Below are positions 26,067-34,794 of a DNA stretch of 64,000 nucleotides, piece by piece. The position numbers were made by a program, and so were the translations under genes. Below the pieces are notes generated by a model, which saw only the letters and a list, made by a program, of their open reading frames with translations, ran no database searches and was not told where the DNA came from. The stretch is from assembly GCF_015278315.1 (NCBI RefSeq), contig NZ_JADIJE010000004.1, forward strand, positions 124,001 through 188,000, read 5' to 3'. Numbering within the stretch: the stretch's first letter is position 1; every line of letters begins with the position of its first letter. Source of the DNA: Microbacterium ureisolvens. GTDB lineage: Bacteria; Actinomycetota; Actinomycetes; Actinomycetales; Microbacteriaceae.

Positions 26067-26082
26067 CCCGGCCGCCGCCGGG
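26067..26082. terminator. Weak hairpin between convergent genes
   Basis: CCCGGC (26067-26072) pairs with GCCGGG (26077-26082) over a four-base loop, just after the stop of the SDR gene. It is short and has no T-run. Confidence 0.3.
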
Positions 26083-26138
26083 TCTGGCCGGCCGTGCCCC
26101 GGCGCGCCGGTCGGGCAGGTCATACGCCGACTCGCGGC

Positions 26139-26432
26139 TCAGTCCTCGCTCGAGTGCAGCCCGCGGCGGGTGGAGAGGATGGTGACCTCGGGGTGATCCC
26201 CGACGAGTCGCTCGGCGTTGTCGAGCACATCCCGCACGTGCGACGATCCCGACGCGACGATCGACACGCCGATCCGAGCGCGACGGTGCAGGTCGTGCTC
26301 GCCCACCTCGGCCGCCGCGGCCTCGGTCCGGCGGCTCAGATCGGCGATGAGCGGTCGCAGCACGCTGCGCTTCTCCTTGAGCGAGCGGATGTCGCCCAGG
26401 AGCAGGTCGAACTCGATCCAGCCGATCCACAT
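26139..26432 (-). CDS. DUF503 domain protein
   Basis: A 97-residue protein matching the small DUF503 (YlxP-like) family: it opens with MWIGWIEFDLLLGDIRSLKEKRSVLRPLIADL, split here by the usual helix turn, and has the central HDLHRRARIGVSIVAS strand. In Firmicutes relatives (YlxP) the gene sits beside rbfA and infB; here it stands alone, so a ribosome link is only a guess. A CACCAT box six bases before the ATG may serve as a weak -10. Confidence 0.88.
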   Translation of the reverse strand: MWIGWIEFDLLLGDIRSLKEKRSVLRPLIADLSRRTEAAAAEVGEHDLHRRARIGVSIVASGSSHVRDVLDNAERLVGDHPEVTILSTRRGLHSSED

Positions 26433-26486
26433 GGGTCAATGGTGGCAGGACGGCCCGGCCGACGCGCACGGCCCTAGGCTCGAGTC

Positions 26487-27545
26487 ATGCTCGCCACCGT
26501 GATCCACGCCGCCCGCGACATCCGCGTCGAGACCGTTCCCGATCCCGTGCTGTCCACCGGCGGCGACGCGATCGTGCGCGTCGTCGCCGCCTGCGTGTGC
26601 GGCTCCGACCTCTGGCCGTACCGCGGCGTGACCCCCACGAACGAGCCGCACCGCATCGGCCACGAGTTCGTCGGCGTCGTCGAGGAGGCCGGCGCCGAGG
26701 TGCACGACGTGAAGCCCGGCGACTTCGTCATCGCCCCCTTCTACGTGTGCGACGGGACGTGCGCCAACTGCCGGAACGGCGTCAGCACCTCGTGTCTGAA
26801 CGGCGGCTGGTGGGGGAGCGACGACCGCTTCGGCGGCTTCGCCGACGGCGGGCAGGGTGAGCGCGTGCGCGTGCCGCTCGCCGACGGCACGCTGGCGGTC
26901 GTGCCGGGGCCGGTGACGGATGCCGAGATCCCGGGCCTGCTGACCCTCAGCGACGTGATGGGCACCGGCCACCACGCGGCGCTCTCGGCGGGCGTGGGCC
27001 CCGGCGACGCGGTCGCGGTCGTCGGCGACGGGGCGGTCGGCCTGTGCGCGATCATCGCCGCCAAGCGACTGGGCGCCGCCACGATCATCGCGATGTCGCG
27101 TCACCCGCAGCGGCAGGCGCTCGCGCGCGACTTCGGTGCGACGCACATCGTCGAGGAGCGCGGCGACGCCGGCGTCGAGGCGGTGCGCGCTCTCACCGGA
27201 GGGATCGGAGCCGACCGCGTGCTCGAGTGCGTCGGCACGAAGGAGTCGATGGACCAGGCGCTGCGCTCCACGCGTCCCGGAGGCATGGTCGGCTACGTCG
27301 GCGTCCCCAACGGCGGACCCGAGCTGCCGGTGCGCCAGATGTTCAACCGCAACGTGGGTGTCAACGGGGGAGTGGCGCCCGTGCGCGGCTACATCGAGGA
27401 GCTGCTTCCCGACGTGCGATCGGGAAAGATCCAGCCGGGCCGCGTGTTCGACCTCGAGCTGCCGCTGCAGGAGACCCCCGAGGCGTACGCTGCGATGGAC
27501 GAGCGTCGCGCCACCAAGGTGCTGCTGCGGCCCTCGGCCGTCTGA
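26487..27545 (+). CDS. Zinc-dependent medium-chain alcohol dehydrogenase
   Basis: A 352-residue MDR enzyme. Catalytic zinc residues are in ACVCGSDLWPYRG and IGHEFVGVVEEAG, structural-zinc cysteines in CDGTCANCRNGVSTSC, and the cofactor fold shows AVVGDGAVGLCAIIAAKRLGA. It probably oxidises or reduces an alcohol/aldehyde with NAD(P); the substrate is unknown. A TAGGCT box (26475-26480) lies exactly six bases before the ATG, indicating a leaderless transcript. The gene stands alone; the next small gene starts 95 bases later. Confidence 0.92.
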   Translation: MLATVIHAARDIRVETVPDPVLSTGGDAIVRVVAACVCGSDLWPYRGVTPTNEPHRIGHEFVGVVEEAGAEVHDVKPGDFVIAPFYVCDGTCANCRNGVSTSCLNGGWWGSDDRFGGFADGGQGERVRVPLADGTLAVVPGPVTDAEIPGLLTLSDVMGTGHHAALSAGVGPGDAVAVVGDGAVGLCAIIAAKRLGAATIIAMSRHPQRQALARDFGATHIVEERGDAGVEAVRALTGGIGADRVLECVGTKESMDQALRSTRPGGMVGYVGVPNGGPELPVRQMFNRNVGVNGGVAPVRGYIEELLPDVRSGKIQPGRVFDLELPLQETPEAYAAMDERRATKVLLRPSAV

Positions 27546-27640
27546 GTCGCACGGCGACCCGATCTGCGACGCGCCCGCGAGCCTGCGCCCGTTCGCGCGA
27601 TCGTGCGGTAGAACATCAGAAGTCGAAGGGACCCCCGACC

Positions 27641-27808
27641 GTGAAGATCGTCAAGCGCATCGTGCTGGTGCTCGTCATCGCGTTCGCGGCGTTCTACCTC
27701 ATCACGAGGCCCCAGGACGCGGCCAACGCGGTGCAGGGCGCGGTCGGCGCCGTCTGGGGCGCCGGGGCCGCCGTGGTCGACTTCTTCATGGCTCTCGCCG
27801 CGGGCTGA
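27641..27808 (+). CDS. Small membrane peptide, 55 residues
   Basis: MKIVKRIVLVLVIAFAAFY opens a basic start and first hydrophobic helix (5-22), followed by a second Ala/Gly-rich stretch GAVGAVWGAGAAVV (33-46) and FFMALAAG. GTG 27641 follows GAAGGG. The next gene, a PH-domain membrane protein, begins two bases after the stop, so the two are co-transcribed and may interact. The DNA for residues 33-46 recurs almost identically at 39795-39835. The function is unknown. Confidence 0.75.
   Translation: MKIVKRIVLVLVIAFAAFYLITRPQDAANAVQGAVGAVWGAGAAVVDFFMALAAG
27738..27778 (+). repeat. 41-bp segment repeated at 39795-39835
   Basis: Lies in the small membrane peptide gene, encoding GAVGAVWGAGAAVV. It matches 39795-39835 at 39 of 41 positions by eye; both differences are at third codon positions. 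Confidence 0.75.
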
Positions 27809-27810
27809 GC

Positions 27811-28614
27811 ATGCTCGATCCGCGGATCGACAAGCACCTGATCGCCGACCAGGGCGAGCGGATCGTCGACGAGGTCCGCAAGCACTGGGCGGCGACGGTA
27901 TCGGCCGTCCTCGAGCTGTTCGGCGGCGTCGTCGTGCTGCTCCTGGTCTTCTTCGTGCCGGCGCAGGCGTGGTGGGTGCCCGTCCTCATCGGCGCGGCGA
28001 TCGTGGCCCACGCGACCTGGCGGTTCTTCGAGCAGCACCTCGATCGCTTCGTGATCACCAACATGCGCGTGTTCCGGGTGCACGGCATCCTGTCGCAGCG
28101 CATCGCGACCATGCCCCTCACGCGCATCCTCGACATCTCCGTCCACAAGCCCGTAGTCGGCCGGATCTTCGGCTACGGCCACTTCGTCTTCGAGTCGGCC
28201 GCGCAGGAGCAGGGGCTCCGCGACATCCGCTACGTCGGCGAACCCGACCAGCGCGGTCTCACCATCCAGCGGGTCATCCAGCAGGCGGGCCTGCGCGGCG
28301 CGGCCGGCCGGGCCGAGCAGTTCGGCGGAGCGCCGGTGGTCGTGCCGCAACGTGAGGAGGCGGCATCCGTCACCGTCGCCGATCCCGGGTACGAGAGCCG
28401 GCCGACCGCGCCCGTGCCAGAGGTGCGCGCGATGACGGCCCCCGTTCCCGAGGTGCGCGCAGCGACCGCGCCGGCGTCCGGCTGGGACTGGCTCGCCGAC
28501 GCGCAGCGCCGAGAGGACGAGCGCATCGCCCAGCTGCGCGGGGAGGCCGCGCCGGCGCGGACGCCGTTCGATCCGGATCGCACCAGCACGGCGCCGATCG
28601 ACCTTCCCCGCTGA
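27811..28614 (+). CDS. PH-domain (YdbT/bPH2-like) membrane protein
   Basis: A 267-residue protein. Two helices (about 30-50 and 54-72) are followed by a bacterial PH domain (residues 75-165: FVITNMRVFRVHGILSQRI, RILDISVHKPVVGRIFGYG). Residues 180-240 are a Pro/Ala/Val linker with a tandem TAPVPEVRA repeat (two copies), and the end is charged. Such proteins are membrane-associated and of unknown role. It directly follows the small membrane peptide. Sequence after the repeat is disordered and probably evolves fast. Confidence 0.85.
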   Translation: MLDPRIDKHLIADQGERIVDEVRKHWAATVSAVLELFGGVVVLLLVFFVPAQAWWVPVLIGAAIVAHATWRFFEQHLDRFVITNMRVFRVHGILSQRIATMPLTRILDISVHKPVVGRIFGYGHFVFESAAQEQGLRDIRYVGEPDQRGLTIQRVIQQAGLRGAAGRAEQFGGAPVVVPQREEAASVTVADPGYESRPTAPVPEVRAMTAPVPEVRAATAPASGWDWLADAQRREDERIAQLRGEAAPARTPFDPDRTSTAPIDLPR

Positions 28615-28682
28615 GCGGGCCGCCGGCTTCCGGGCGCGATTCCCGGCGCTCGGGAAGATCGCGGCGGACCCCGGCGTTCTGT

Positions 28683-28881
28683 TACCCTGGAGTGTCACTC
28701 GTGTGGCTGTTTCGCCACGCCTGAGTACCGGTTCGCGCCGGTGACCGGATGCGAGAGGGTCCGAGTGGCATCGCAAGAAATCCGCTTCGCCTCGGCTGGA
28801 GGCATCCGCTCGCGCTCGCGCGGCCGGCTGCCGATGAGAGCTGGGGCCCGAGTACCCAACCCAACAAGGACAACCCACTAC
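28683..28881 (+). promoter_or_regulatory. Promoter and long leader of rpsA
   Basis: TACCCT (28683-28688) is a likely -10, giving a leader of about 185 bases before the rpsA ATG. A hairpin (28701-28707 with 28714-28720, loop TGTTTC) stands near its 5' end. The long leader suggests autoregulation, as known for S1 in other bacteria, but no specific motif is recognised. Confidence 0.5.
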
Positions 28882-30330
28882 ATGACTACCGCAACGACCG
28901 CCCCGGCCACCAAGCAGGTCGCGATCAACGACATCGGATCTGCTGAGGACTTCCTGGCCGCGGTCGAGAAGACTCTGAAGTTCTTCAACGACGGCGACCT
29001 GATCGAGGGCACCGTGGTGAAGATCGACCGCGACGAGGTCCTCCTCGACGTCGGCTACAAGACCGAGGGTGTCATCCCCTCGCGCGAGCTTTCCATCAAG
29101 CACGACGTCGACCCCAACGAGGTCGTCAAGGTCGGCGACGAGGTCGAAGCCCTCGTTCTCCAGAAGGAGGACAAGGAAGGCCGCCTCATCCTCTCCAAGA
29201 AGCGCGCCCAGTACGAGCGCGCGTGGGGAGACGTCGAGAAGATCAAGGAGAACGACGGTGTCGTGACCGGTCAGGTCATCGAGGTCGTCAAGGGTGGTCT
29301 CATCGTCGACATCGGCCTCCGCGGCTTCCTCCCGGCGTCGCTCATCGAGCTCCGCCGCGTCCGCGACCTGACGCCGTACCTCGGCCAGGAGATCGAGGCG
29401 AAGATCCTCGAGCTCGACAAGAACCGCAACAACGTCGTGCTCTCGCGCCGCGCCCTGCTCGAGCAGACGCAGTCCGAGTCGCGCACCACGTTCCTCAACA
29501 ACCTCCACAAGGGCCAGGTCCGCAAGGGCACGGTCTCGTCGATCGTCAACTTCGGTGCGTTCGTCGACCTCGGTGGCGTCGACGGTCTCGTCCACGTCTC
29601 GGAGCTCTCGTGGAAGCACATCGAGCACGCGTCCGAGGTCGTCGAGGTCGGCCAGGAGGTCACCGTCGAGATCCTCGAGGTCGACCTCGACCGCGAGCGC
29701 GTCTCGCTGTCGCTCAAGGCGACGCAGGAGGACCCGTGGCAGGTCTTCGCCCGCACGCACGCGATCGGACAGGTCGCGCCGGGCAAGGTCACCAAGCTCG
29801 TTCCGTTCGGTGCGTTCGTGCGCGTCGCGGACGGCATCGAGGGCCTCGTGCACATCTCGGAGCTGTCGGGCAAGCACGTCGAGCTCGCCGAGCAGGTCGT
29901 CTCGGTCGGCGAAGAGGTCTTCGTCAAGATCATCGACATCGACCTCGAGCGTCGCCGCATCTCGCTCTCGCTCAAGCAGGCCAACGAGTCGGTCGACCCC
30001 AACGGCACCGAGTTCGACCCGGCCCTGTACGGCATGGTCACGGAGTACGACGAGAACGGCGAGTACAAGTACCCCGAGGGCTTCGACCCCGAGACCAACG
30101 CCTGGCTCGAGGGCTTCGACGAGCAGCGCGAGAAGTGGGAGCAGGAGTACGCGGCTGCCCACGCTCGCTGGGAGGCCCACAAGGCTGCCGTCGCCAAGGC
30201 GCTCGAGGCCGAGGCGAACGCCCCGGTCGAGACCGGCGCCTCGTCCTACTCGTCCGACAGCGGCCCCGCGGGCACGCTGGCCGACGACGAGGCCCTCGCG
30301 GCTCTCCGCGAGAAGCTCTCGGGTCGCTGA
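28882..30330 (+). CDS. rpsA: 30S ribosomal protein S1
   Basis: A 482-residue mRNA-binding ribosomal protein with four S1 OB-fold repeats: starting near residues 35 (GDLIEGTVVKIDRDEVLLDVGYKTEG), 120 (GVVTGQVIEVVKGGLIVDIG), 208 (RKGTVSSIVNFGAFVDLGGVDG) and 293 (GKVTKLVPFGAFVRVADGIEG), each split into several strands. This is the actinobacterial form, with an acidic C-terminal tail instead of repeats five and six. The ATG follows AAGGAC. It has its own long leader and a strong terminator. Confidence 0.97.
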   Translation: MTTATTAPATKQVAINDIGSAEDFLAAVEKTLKFFNDGDLIEGTVVKIDRDEVLLDVGYKTEGVIPSRELSIKHDVDPNEVVKVGDEVEALVLQKEDKEGRLILSKKRAQYERAWGDVEKIKENDGVVTGQVIEVVKGGLIVDIGLRGFLPASLIELRRVRDLTPYLGQEIEAKILELDKNRNNVVLSRRALLEQTQSESRTTFLNNLHKGQVRKGTVSSIVNFGAFVDLGGVDGLVHVSELSWKHIEHASEVVEVGQEVTVEILEVDLDRERVSLSLKATQEDPWQVFARTHAIGQVAPGKVTKLVPFGAFVRVADGIEGLVHISELSGKHVELAEQVVSVGEEVFVKIIDIDLERRRISLSLKQANESVDPNGTEFDPALYGMVTEYDENGEYKYPEGFDPETNAWLEGFDEQREKWEQEYAAAHARWEAHKAAVAKALEAEANAPVETGASSYSSDSGPAGTLADDEALAALREKLSGR

Positions 30331-30369
30331 TCCTGAGCTGAGCCGCTCCGGTTCGCCTGAACCTGGTTC

Positions 30370-30405
30370 CGAAAGGGCCGTCACCTCACGGTGGCGGCCC
30401 TTTCG
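30370..30405 (+). terminator. Terminator of rpsA
   Basis: CGAAAGGGCCGTCACC (30370-30385) pairs with GGTGGCGGCCCTTTCG (30390-30405) along 16 bp with one wobble and a TCAC loop; the stem ends in TTTCG. Confidence 0.85.
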
Positions 30406-30423
30406 CGTACCCGCCACGACCCC

Positions 30424-30446
30424 GCGTCGGTGGTGCCGGGTACTCT
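30424..30446 (+). promoter_or_regulatory. Candidate RecA-independent (PafBC-type) damage promoter
   Basis: GCGTCGGTG (30424-30432), eight bases, then TACTCT (30441-30446) fits the mycobacterial tTGTCRGtg-N8-TAnnnT motif with one mismatch in the core; GTG follows six bases later. Confidence 0.55.
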
Positions 30447-30452
30447 CCCGAT

Positions 30453-31022
30453 GTGCCCGAGAACGCCCCTGCCGTCCGCTGCCTGCTGGACGATGACGGA
30501 TGCCGCGGCACGGTGCCCGCCGACGCGCCGATGCCGCTCTGCGAGGGGCACCTCACCGCGGCGGCCGAGTGGGCCGCCGCCGAGCACGGCGTCACGGACG
30601 TGCTGCCCGCGCCGTGCCGCCTGTGCGGCTCGCGACTCGGCGTCCGCTACCCGTCCGGCTGGCTGTGCGCGGTGTGCGAGTGGCGGCACGGTGAGGTGCC
30701 CGACGCCGACATCGCGCCGCCGCGGGTCGACGTGGTCTACTACCTGCGATACGCCGACCGCATCAAGATCGGCACCAGCGGCAATCCCAAGCAGCGGTTC
30801 GGCGCGATCTGGCACGACGAGCTGCTGGCGTTCGAGCGGGGAGGACGCGCCCTCGAGCAGCGCCGGCACGTCCAGTTCGCGGCCGATCGCTACCCCGGCA
30901 CCGAATGGTTCCGCGCGTCCGAGGCGCTGGTGGCGCACATCGCGGTGCTCGCCGCCGGGATCGACGATCCGTGGGAGCTGCACGCACGCTGGCTCAGCGA
31001 GGCACTCGCGGCGCAGGGCTGA
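30453..31022 (+). CDS. GIY-YIG-like (T5orf172/MUG113) protein with zinc knuckles
   Basis: A 189-residue protein of unknown function. Residues 94-150 resemble a GIY-YIG nuclease of the T5orf172/MUG113 type: VVYYLRYADRIKIGTSGNP supplies the YYL and KIGTS motifs, then RFGAIW and E135 in RALEQRRH follow. Before it lie two Cys clusters, C10/C17/C30/H33 and C55/C58/C72/C75 (CRLCG, CAVCEW), probably metal-binding. GTG 30453 is six bases after a TACTCT box, so a leaderless message; the promoter resembles those of uvrA and uvrB here. A DNA-processing role in damage response is inferred. Confidence 0.78.
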   Translation: MPENAPAVRCLLDDDGCRGTVPADAPMPLCEGHLTAAAEWAAAEHGVTDVLPAPCRLCGSRLGVRYPSGWLCAVCEWRHGEVPDADIAPPRVDVVYYLRYADRIKIGTSGNPKQRFGAIWHDELLAFERGGRALEQRRHVQFAADRYPGTEWFRASEALVAHIAVLAAGIDDPWELHARWLSEALAAQG

Positions 31023-31121
31023 CCGCGTACGCCCTCGGTGAACGCGGGTCAAGCCTCAGCGCGTTCAGAGGAACAGCCCCTACCGTGTGATCCACCCGCA
31101 CCCCCACACGATGGAGCAGAC

Positions 31122-31841
31122 ATGGGATTCCTCGACCGACTCTTCGGCGGACAGGACGACACGCGCCAGACGCCACCCGTGCCACAGAACCCCTACGGCG
31201 CGCCGACCCCCGGCGCGCAGCCTCAGGGGGCGCAGACCCCCGGGATGCAGCCGCCGCGCAGCGAGGACGAGATCGCGATCGAGCGCTACCGCTACCTGCT
31301 GCGCACGGCGCCCCCCGAGACCATCGAGCAGGTGCACGCCGAGGCGTTCGCCAAGCTGACCGAGCCGCAGCGTCAGCAGGTGCTCGCCGACCTCTCGGCG
31401 GGCCTCCCTCCGTACGAGCAGCCCCGCTCGAGCGACCCGCAGACCATGGCCCGCGCGGCCACGCGCGCCGAGTACCAGAACCCCGGGTTCATGGAGCGCA
31501 CACTCGGACCCCAGCGCCAGGGCGGCGGACCCTCGTTCGGCTCGATGCTCGGCTCCTCGATCCTCGGCACCGTGGTCGGCTACGTGATCGGCTCGGCGCT
31601 GGTGAGCTCGTTCCTGGCGCCGAGCTTCGCGTACGACCAGGGCTACCAGGACGGCTCGGCGGGCGAGGAGGGCTCCGGCGGCGAGGAAGGCGGAGCGGAT
31701 GCCGGCTCCGACGCGGGCGCAGACGCCGGCGCCGACTCGGGGGCGGGCTGGGGCGGCGATCCCGGCTCCGGCTGGGGCGGCGACGCCGCAGCCGGCGACA
31801 TGGGCGGCTTCGGGGACTTCGGCGGCGACTTCGGGTTCTGA
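31122..31841 (+). CDS. Glycine/aspartate-tailed protein, paralogue of the 36.8-kb gene
   Basis: A 239-residue protein: a charged start MGFLDRLFGGQDD, a Pro/Gln-rich linker, a conserved helical block (IERYRYLLRTAPPETI, QVHAEAFAKLTEPQR; residues 48-78), a hydrophobic segment (about 140-168, SSILGTVVGYVIGSALVSS) and a tail of Gly, Asp, Ala and Trp ending FGGDFGF. The helical block and the Gly-rich tail recur in the protein at 36798-37484. The function is unknown; a phage-shock or membrane scaffold type role is only a guess. ATG 31122 is used; TACCGT (31080-31085) may be its -10. Confidence 0.75.
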   Translation: MGFLDRLFGGQDDTRQTPPVPQNPYGAPTPGAQPQGAQTPGMQPPRSEDEIAIERYRYLLRTAPPETIEQVHAEAFAKLTEPQRQQVLADLSAGLPPYEQPRSSDPQTMARAATRAEYQNPGFMERTLGPQRQGGGPSFGSMLGSSILGTVVGYVIGSALVSSFLAPSFAYDQGYQDGSAGEEGSGGEEGGADAGSDAGADAGADSGAGWGGDPGSGWGGDAAAGDMGGFGDFGGDFGF

Positions 31842-31930
31842 CCCGGTCTCGGCGCTCCGCCGTCGGCGCCGGGCCGCCTCGGCGAGCGCGCCGAGTCGCA
31901 CCGGACCCCGGCATCCGTTACCGTCACGGT

Positions 31931-33604
31931 ATGACCGCCGCGACGCCGGGCCGACCGCGCCGGGCCACGGTGCGCTCGCGCCTGACAGGAGCGGTGCCGG
32001 AGGGCGCCGATCGGACGCGGGATCGCACCGCCATGCTCAACCAGCTGCTGCTGGCCGCGGTCGTCTTCGTGCTCGGCGTGCTGGTGGCGGTCGGACCGTT
32101 CGGCGGCGAGTCGGTGCTGTTCTTCATCGGCGTCGTCGTGGTGGTGGCGGTGACCGCCGCGACGCTGGTCGTGCCGTGGAACAGCCTTCCGTTCGGCTGG
32201 GTCGCCGTCGTGCCCGCCATCGACATCCTCGCCATCACGCTGATGCAGATCGCGGCGCCCGACACGGTCCTCGGCCTGCTGTGGATCTTCCCCACGACGT
32301 GGCTCGCCACGGGCTTCGGCCTGCTGGGCCTGTTCGGCGTGATCGTGGCGATCGCCGGCATCGTCAGCGTGCTCACCGCGGTCAGCACCACGGAGGTCAC
32401 CTACCGCACGTTCCTCCTGCCTCTGGTGCTGGTCGCGGTCGCGGCCACGAGTCATCTCAACGCACGCCGCTCCGACGCGCAGCGGATGCTGCTGGCGAAG
32501 CAGTCAGAGCTGCTGCGCAGCATCCTCGCGCGCACGCGGCGTCAGGAGCAGGTGGTGACCGAGGTGCTCGACGCGGTGGACTTCGGAGTCGTGCGCATCG
32601 GCGCCGACGGCCGCGTCTCGATCACGAACGACGCCCACGGGAGGCTCCAGCAGGGACTCGAGCCCGACGACGACGGGGCGGTGGTGCCGGCGTTCCGCGA
32701 CGACGGGAGCGCGCCCCTGCCGCCCGACGAACTGCCGCTCGAGCGGGCGCGGCGCGGAGAGTCGTTCGACGACCAGGTGGTGTGGTTCGGTGTGGAGCCG
32801 GGGCCGCGCCGGGCGCTCACCATCACCGCACGGCGGATCACCGACCCCGACGGCCGCGACGCCGGTGCCGTCGTGATCTCGCGGGATGTCACCGCCGAGC
32901 TCAGCGCACTGCGTGCGCGCGACGAGCTGGTCGCCTCGGTCTCGCATGAGCTGCGCACTCCGCTGACCTCGATCCTCGGCTATCTCGACCTCGCCATCGA
33001 GGATCCCGGCACTCCCGACGACGTCCGGGCGGGCCTGGACATCGCCGAGCGCAACGCCGAACGGCTGCTGCGCATCGTCGCCGACATCCTCGCCGCCTCC
33101 AGCTCCTCACCGTCGTCGGTCGAGGCATCACTCACGCCGCAGCTGGTGGATGCGCGTGAACTGGTGCGGGCGGCCGCCGCCGATGCGCTGCCGCGCGCCG
33201 CCGCCCGGGCGATCAGCATCGACTCGACCGGCCTGGAGCCGGCGAAGGCGTGGGCCGACCCGCTGCGCCTGCGGCAGGTGCTCGACAATCTCATCTCGAA
33301 CGCGATCGCGTACAACAAGGACGGCGGCACGGTGTTCGTGGGCACCACGAGCGACGGCGTCGCGAGCTGGATCCTGGTGCGCGACACCGGCGTCGGCATC
33401 TCGGATGCCGACCGGTCGCGGCTCTTCCAGCGCTTCTACAAGGCGGGCGGCGAGCGCCGCGCGGGCACGGGCCTGGGCCTGGCGATCACCCGCGACATCG
33501 TCCGTGCCCACGGCGGCGATCTCGCCCTTCACAGCGCGCCCGGCGTCGGGTCGACCTTCATCGTCAAGCTGCCGGCGATCGCTCCGGAAGGAGATGTGGA
33601 ATGA
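31931..33604 (+). CDS. Sensor histidine kinase
   Basis: A 557-residue kinase: N-terminal membrane segments (about 40-165, five or six helices), a PAS-like region (about 215-320), a HisKA dimerisation domain with the phospho-acceptor H339 in SHELRTPLTSILGY, and an ATPase domain with N-box VLDNLISNAIAYN, G1 DTGVGI and G2 GTGLGLAI. A TACCGT box ends six bases before the ATG. Its stop overlaps the next gene (ATGA). The partner is probably the convergent OmpR-type regulator at 34795-35592. The stimulus is unknown. Confidence 0.93.
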   Translation: MTAATPGRPRRATVRSRLTGAVPEGADRTRDRTAMLNQLLLAAVVFVLGVLVAVGPFGGESVLFFIGVVVVVAVTAATLVVPWNSLPFGWVAVVPAIDILAITLMQIAAPDTVLGLLWIFPTTWLATGFGLLGLFGVIVAIAGIVSVLTAVSTTEVTYRTFLLPLVLVAVAATSHLNARRSDAQRMLLAKQSELLRSILARTRRQEQVVTEVLDAVDFGVVRIGADGRVSITNDAHGRLQQGLEPDDDGAVVPAFRDDGSAPLPPDELPLERARRGESFDDQVVWFGVEPGPRRALTITARRITDPDGRDAGAVVISRDVTAELSALRARDELVASVSHELRTPLTSILGYLDLAIEDPGTPDDVRAGLDIAERNAERLLRIVADILAASSSSPSSVEASLTPQLVDARELVRAAAADALPRAAARAISIDSTGLEPAKAWADPLRLRQVLDNLISNAIAYNKDGGTVFVGTTSDGVASWILVRDTGVGISDADRSRLFQRFYKAGGERRAGTGLGLAITRDIVRAHGGDLALHSAPGVGSTFIVKLPAIAPEGDVE

Positions 33605-34764
33605 CCCTCGACCTGGCCTCCGTCCTGGTCTTCACCGCGCTGGTCGTCAATGTGAGCGGGGTGCTGTTCATCCTCGAGACGCTGCTGCGCCGCGACGAGG
33701 GTGCCGGGCGCATCTGGTCGGTCGCGTTCCTGGCCGGGATGCTGACCACGCTCGCCTACACGGTGTGGACGCAGACGGACGGCGCGTGGTGGGCGATCGC
33801 GGTCGGCAACGCCGCCTTCGTCGCCGGTACGGGCTGCATGTGGCTCGGCTGCCGCCGCTTCAACGGGCGGCGGATGCGCTGGGCCTCGATCCTCGTGGCC
33901 GCGGCCGTGCTCGGCGCCGGCGTCGCTGTGGCCGTCGAGGGTCCGGCCGGCGGCGACTGGGCCGGGGCGATGTGGATGTTCGTGCCGCTGCTCGTGTTCG
34001 CCGGCGCCGGTTCCGTCGAGTGCCTCCGCGGCGAGATGCGCGAGTCCCGCACCGCGTGGGTCCTCGGCGCCGTGCTCGGATTCCAGTCGCTGTACTACGT
34101 GTCGCGCACGACCGCGTTCGTCACCTCCGGTCCCGACAGCGCGCTGTTCGAGGCGGCGTTCGGCACCATCAGCACGAGCTTCCTGACGGTGACGCTGACC
34201 ATCGTCGCGGTGGTCGTCACCTCGGTGCTCCGCGCGAGCCGCGCACCGATGCGCGGCTATCTGCGGCACCCCGTCGCCGGCGACGTGGAGCAGGGCATCG
34301 TCGGCGATCAGTCGTTCGCGCTCGTTCTCGACGGACTGTGCCGCCGGGCGGCCCAGTCCGGTGAGGCGGTGGCGGTCACCGCCGTGCGCCTGGACGACCT
34401 CGACCAGATCTCGACGGCCTTCGGCAGCGACGTCGCCGGGTCGGTGGCCGCGACCTGGCGCACGGGTGTGCGCCGCTACGCGCCGACCAACGCCGTGGTC
34501 GCCGAAGACGGGCCGACCGGTCTCATCCTCGGTCTCGCCGTCGCGTCGGCGCAGGAGGCGCGGCGCCAGGCCGCGGCGATCTATCGCGGCCTGTTCGACG
34601 AACTGGGCAAGGTCGGCGGGGGAGTGATCCCGGTCGTGGGCGTCGGCGTGGCGCTCAGCGACACCGTCGGGCACGACCCCGCGGAGCTCGTTCGCGCGGC
34701 GCGCGAAGCGGCCAGCCGTGCCGCCGCCAATGTGGAGACGTCCGTGCTCGTCGACGAAGGGTAG
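33601..34764 (+). CDS. Membrane protein with degenerate GGDEF-like domain
   Basis: A 387-residue protein with six or seven helices in residues 1-210, then a cytoplasmic domain (about 235-385) that follows the diguanylate cyclase fold (VAVTAVRLDDLDQISTAFGSDVAGSVAATW, then VGVGVALSD) but lacks the GGDEF signature; the corresponding place reads EDGPTGL. It should therefore be inactive for cyclic-di-GMP synthesis and may act as a sensor or partner. It overlaps the kinase stop by ATGA, so the two are co-translated and may signal together. Confidence 0.75.
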   Translation: MTLDLASVLVFTALVVNVSGVLFILETLLRRDEGAGRIWSVAFLAGMLTTLAYTVWTQTDGAWWAIAVGNAAFVAGTGCMWLGCRRFNGRRMRWASILVAAAVLGAGVAVAVEGPAGGDWAGAMWMFVPLLVFAGAGSVECLRGEMRESRTAWVLGAVLGFQSLYYVSRTTAFVTSGPDSALFEAAFGTISTSFLTVTLTIVAVVVTSVLRASRAPMRGYLRHPVAGDVEQGIVGDQSFALVLDGLCRRAAQSGEAVAVTAVRLDDLDQISTAFGSDVAGSVAATWRTGVRRYAPTNAVVAEDGPTGLILGLAVASAQEARRQAAAIYRGLFDELGKVGGGVIPVVGVGVALSDTVGHDPAELVRAAREAASRAAANVETSVLVDEG

Positions 34765-34785
34765 CGACGGCATCCGTCCCGTCGC
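34764..34785. terminator. Hairpin between convergent signalling genes
   Basis: GCGACGG (34764-34770) pairs with CCGTCGC (34779-34785). It lies between the convergent GGDEF-like and response regulator genes. Confidence 0.35.
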
Positions 34786-34794
34786 GCTCCGTGA

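Noticed and set aside
27694..30417. 907-codon minus-strand frame opposite rpsA
   Set aside because: Composition (Leu/Asp/Val/Glu runs) mirrors the rpsA codons; no recognisable domain.
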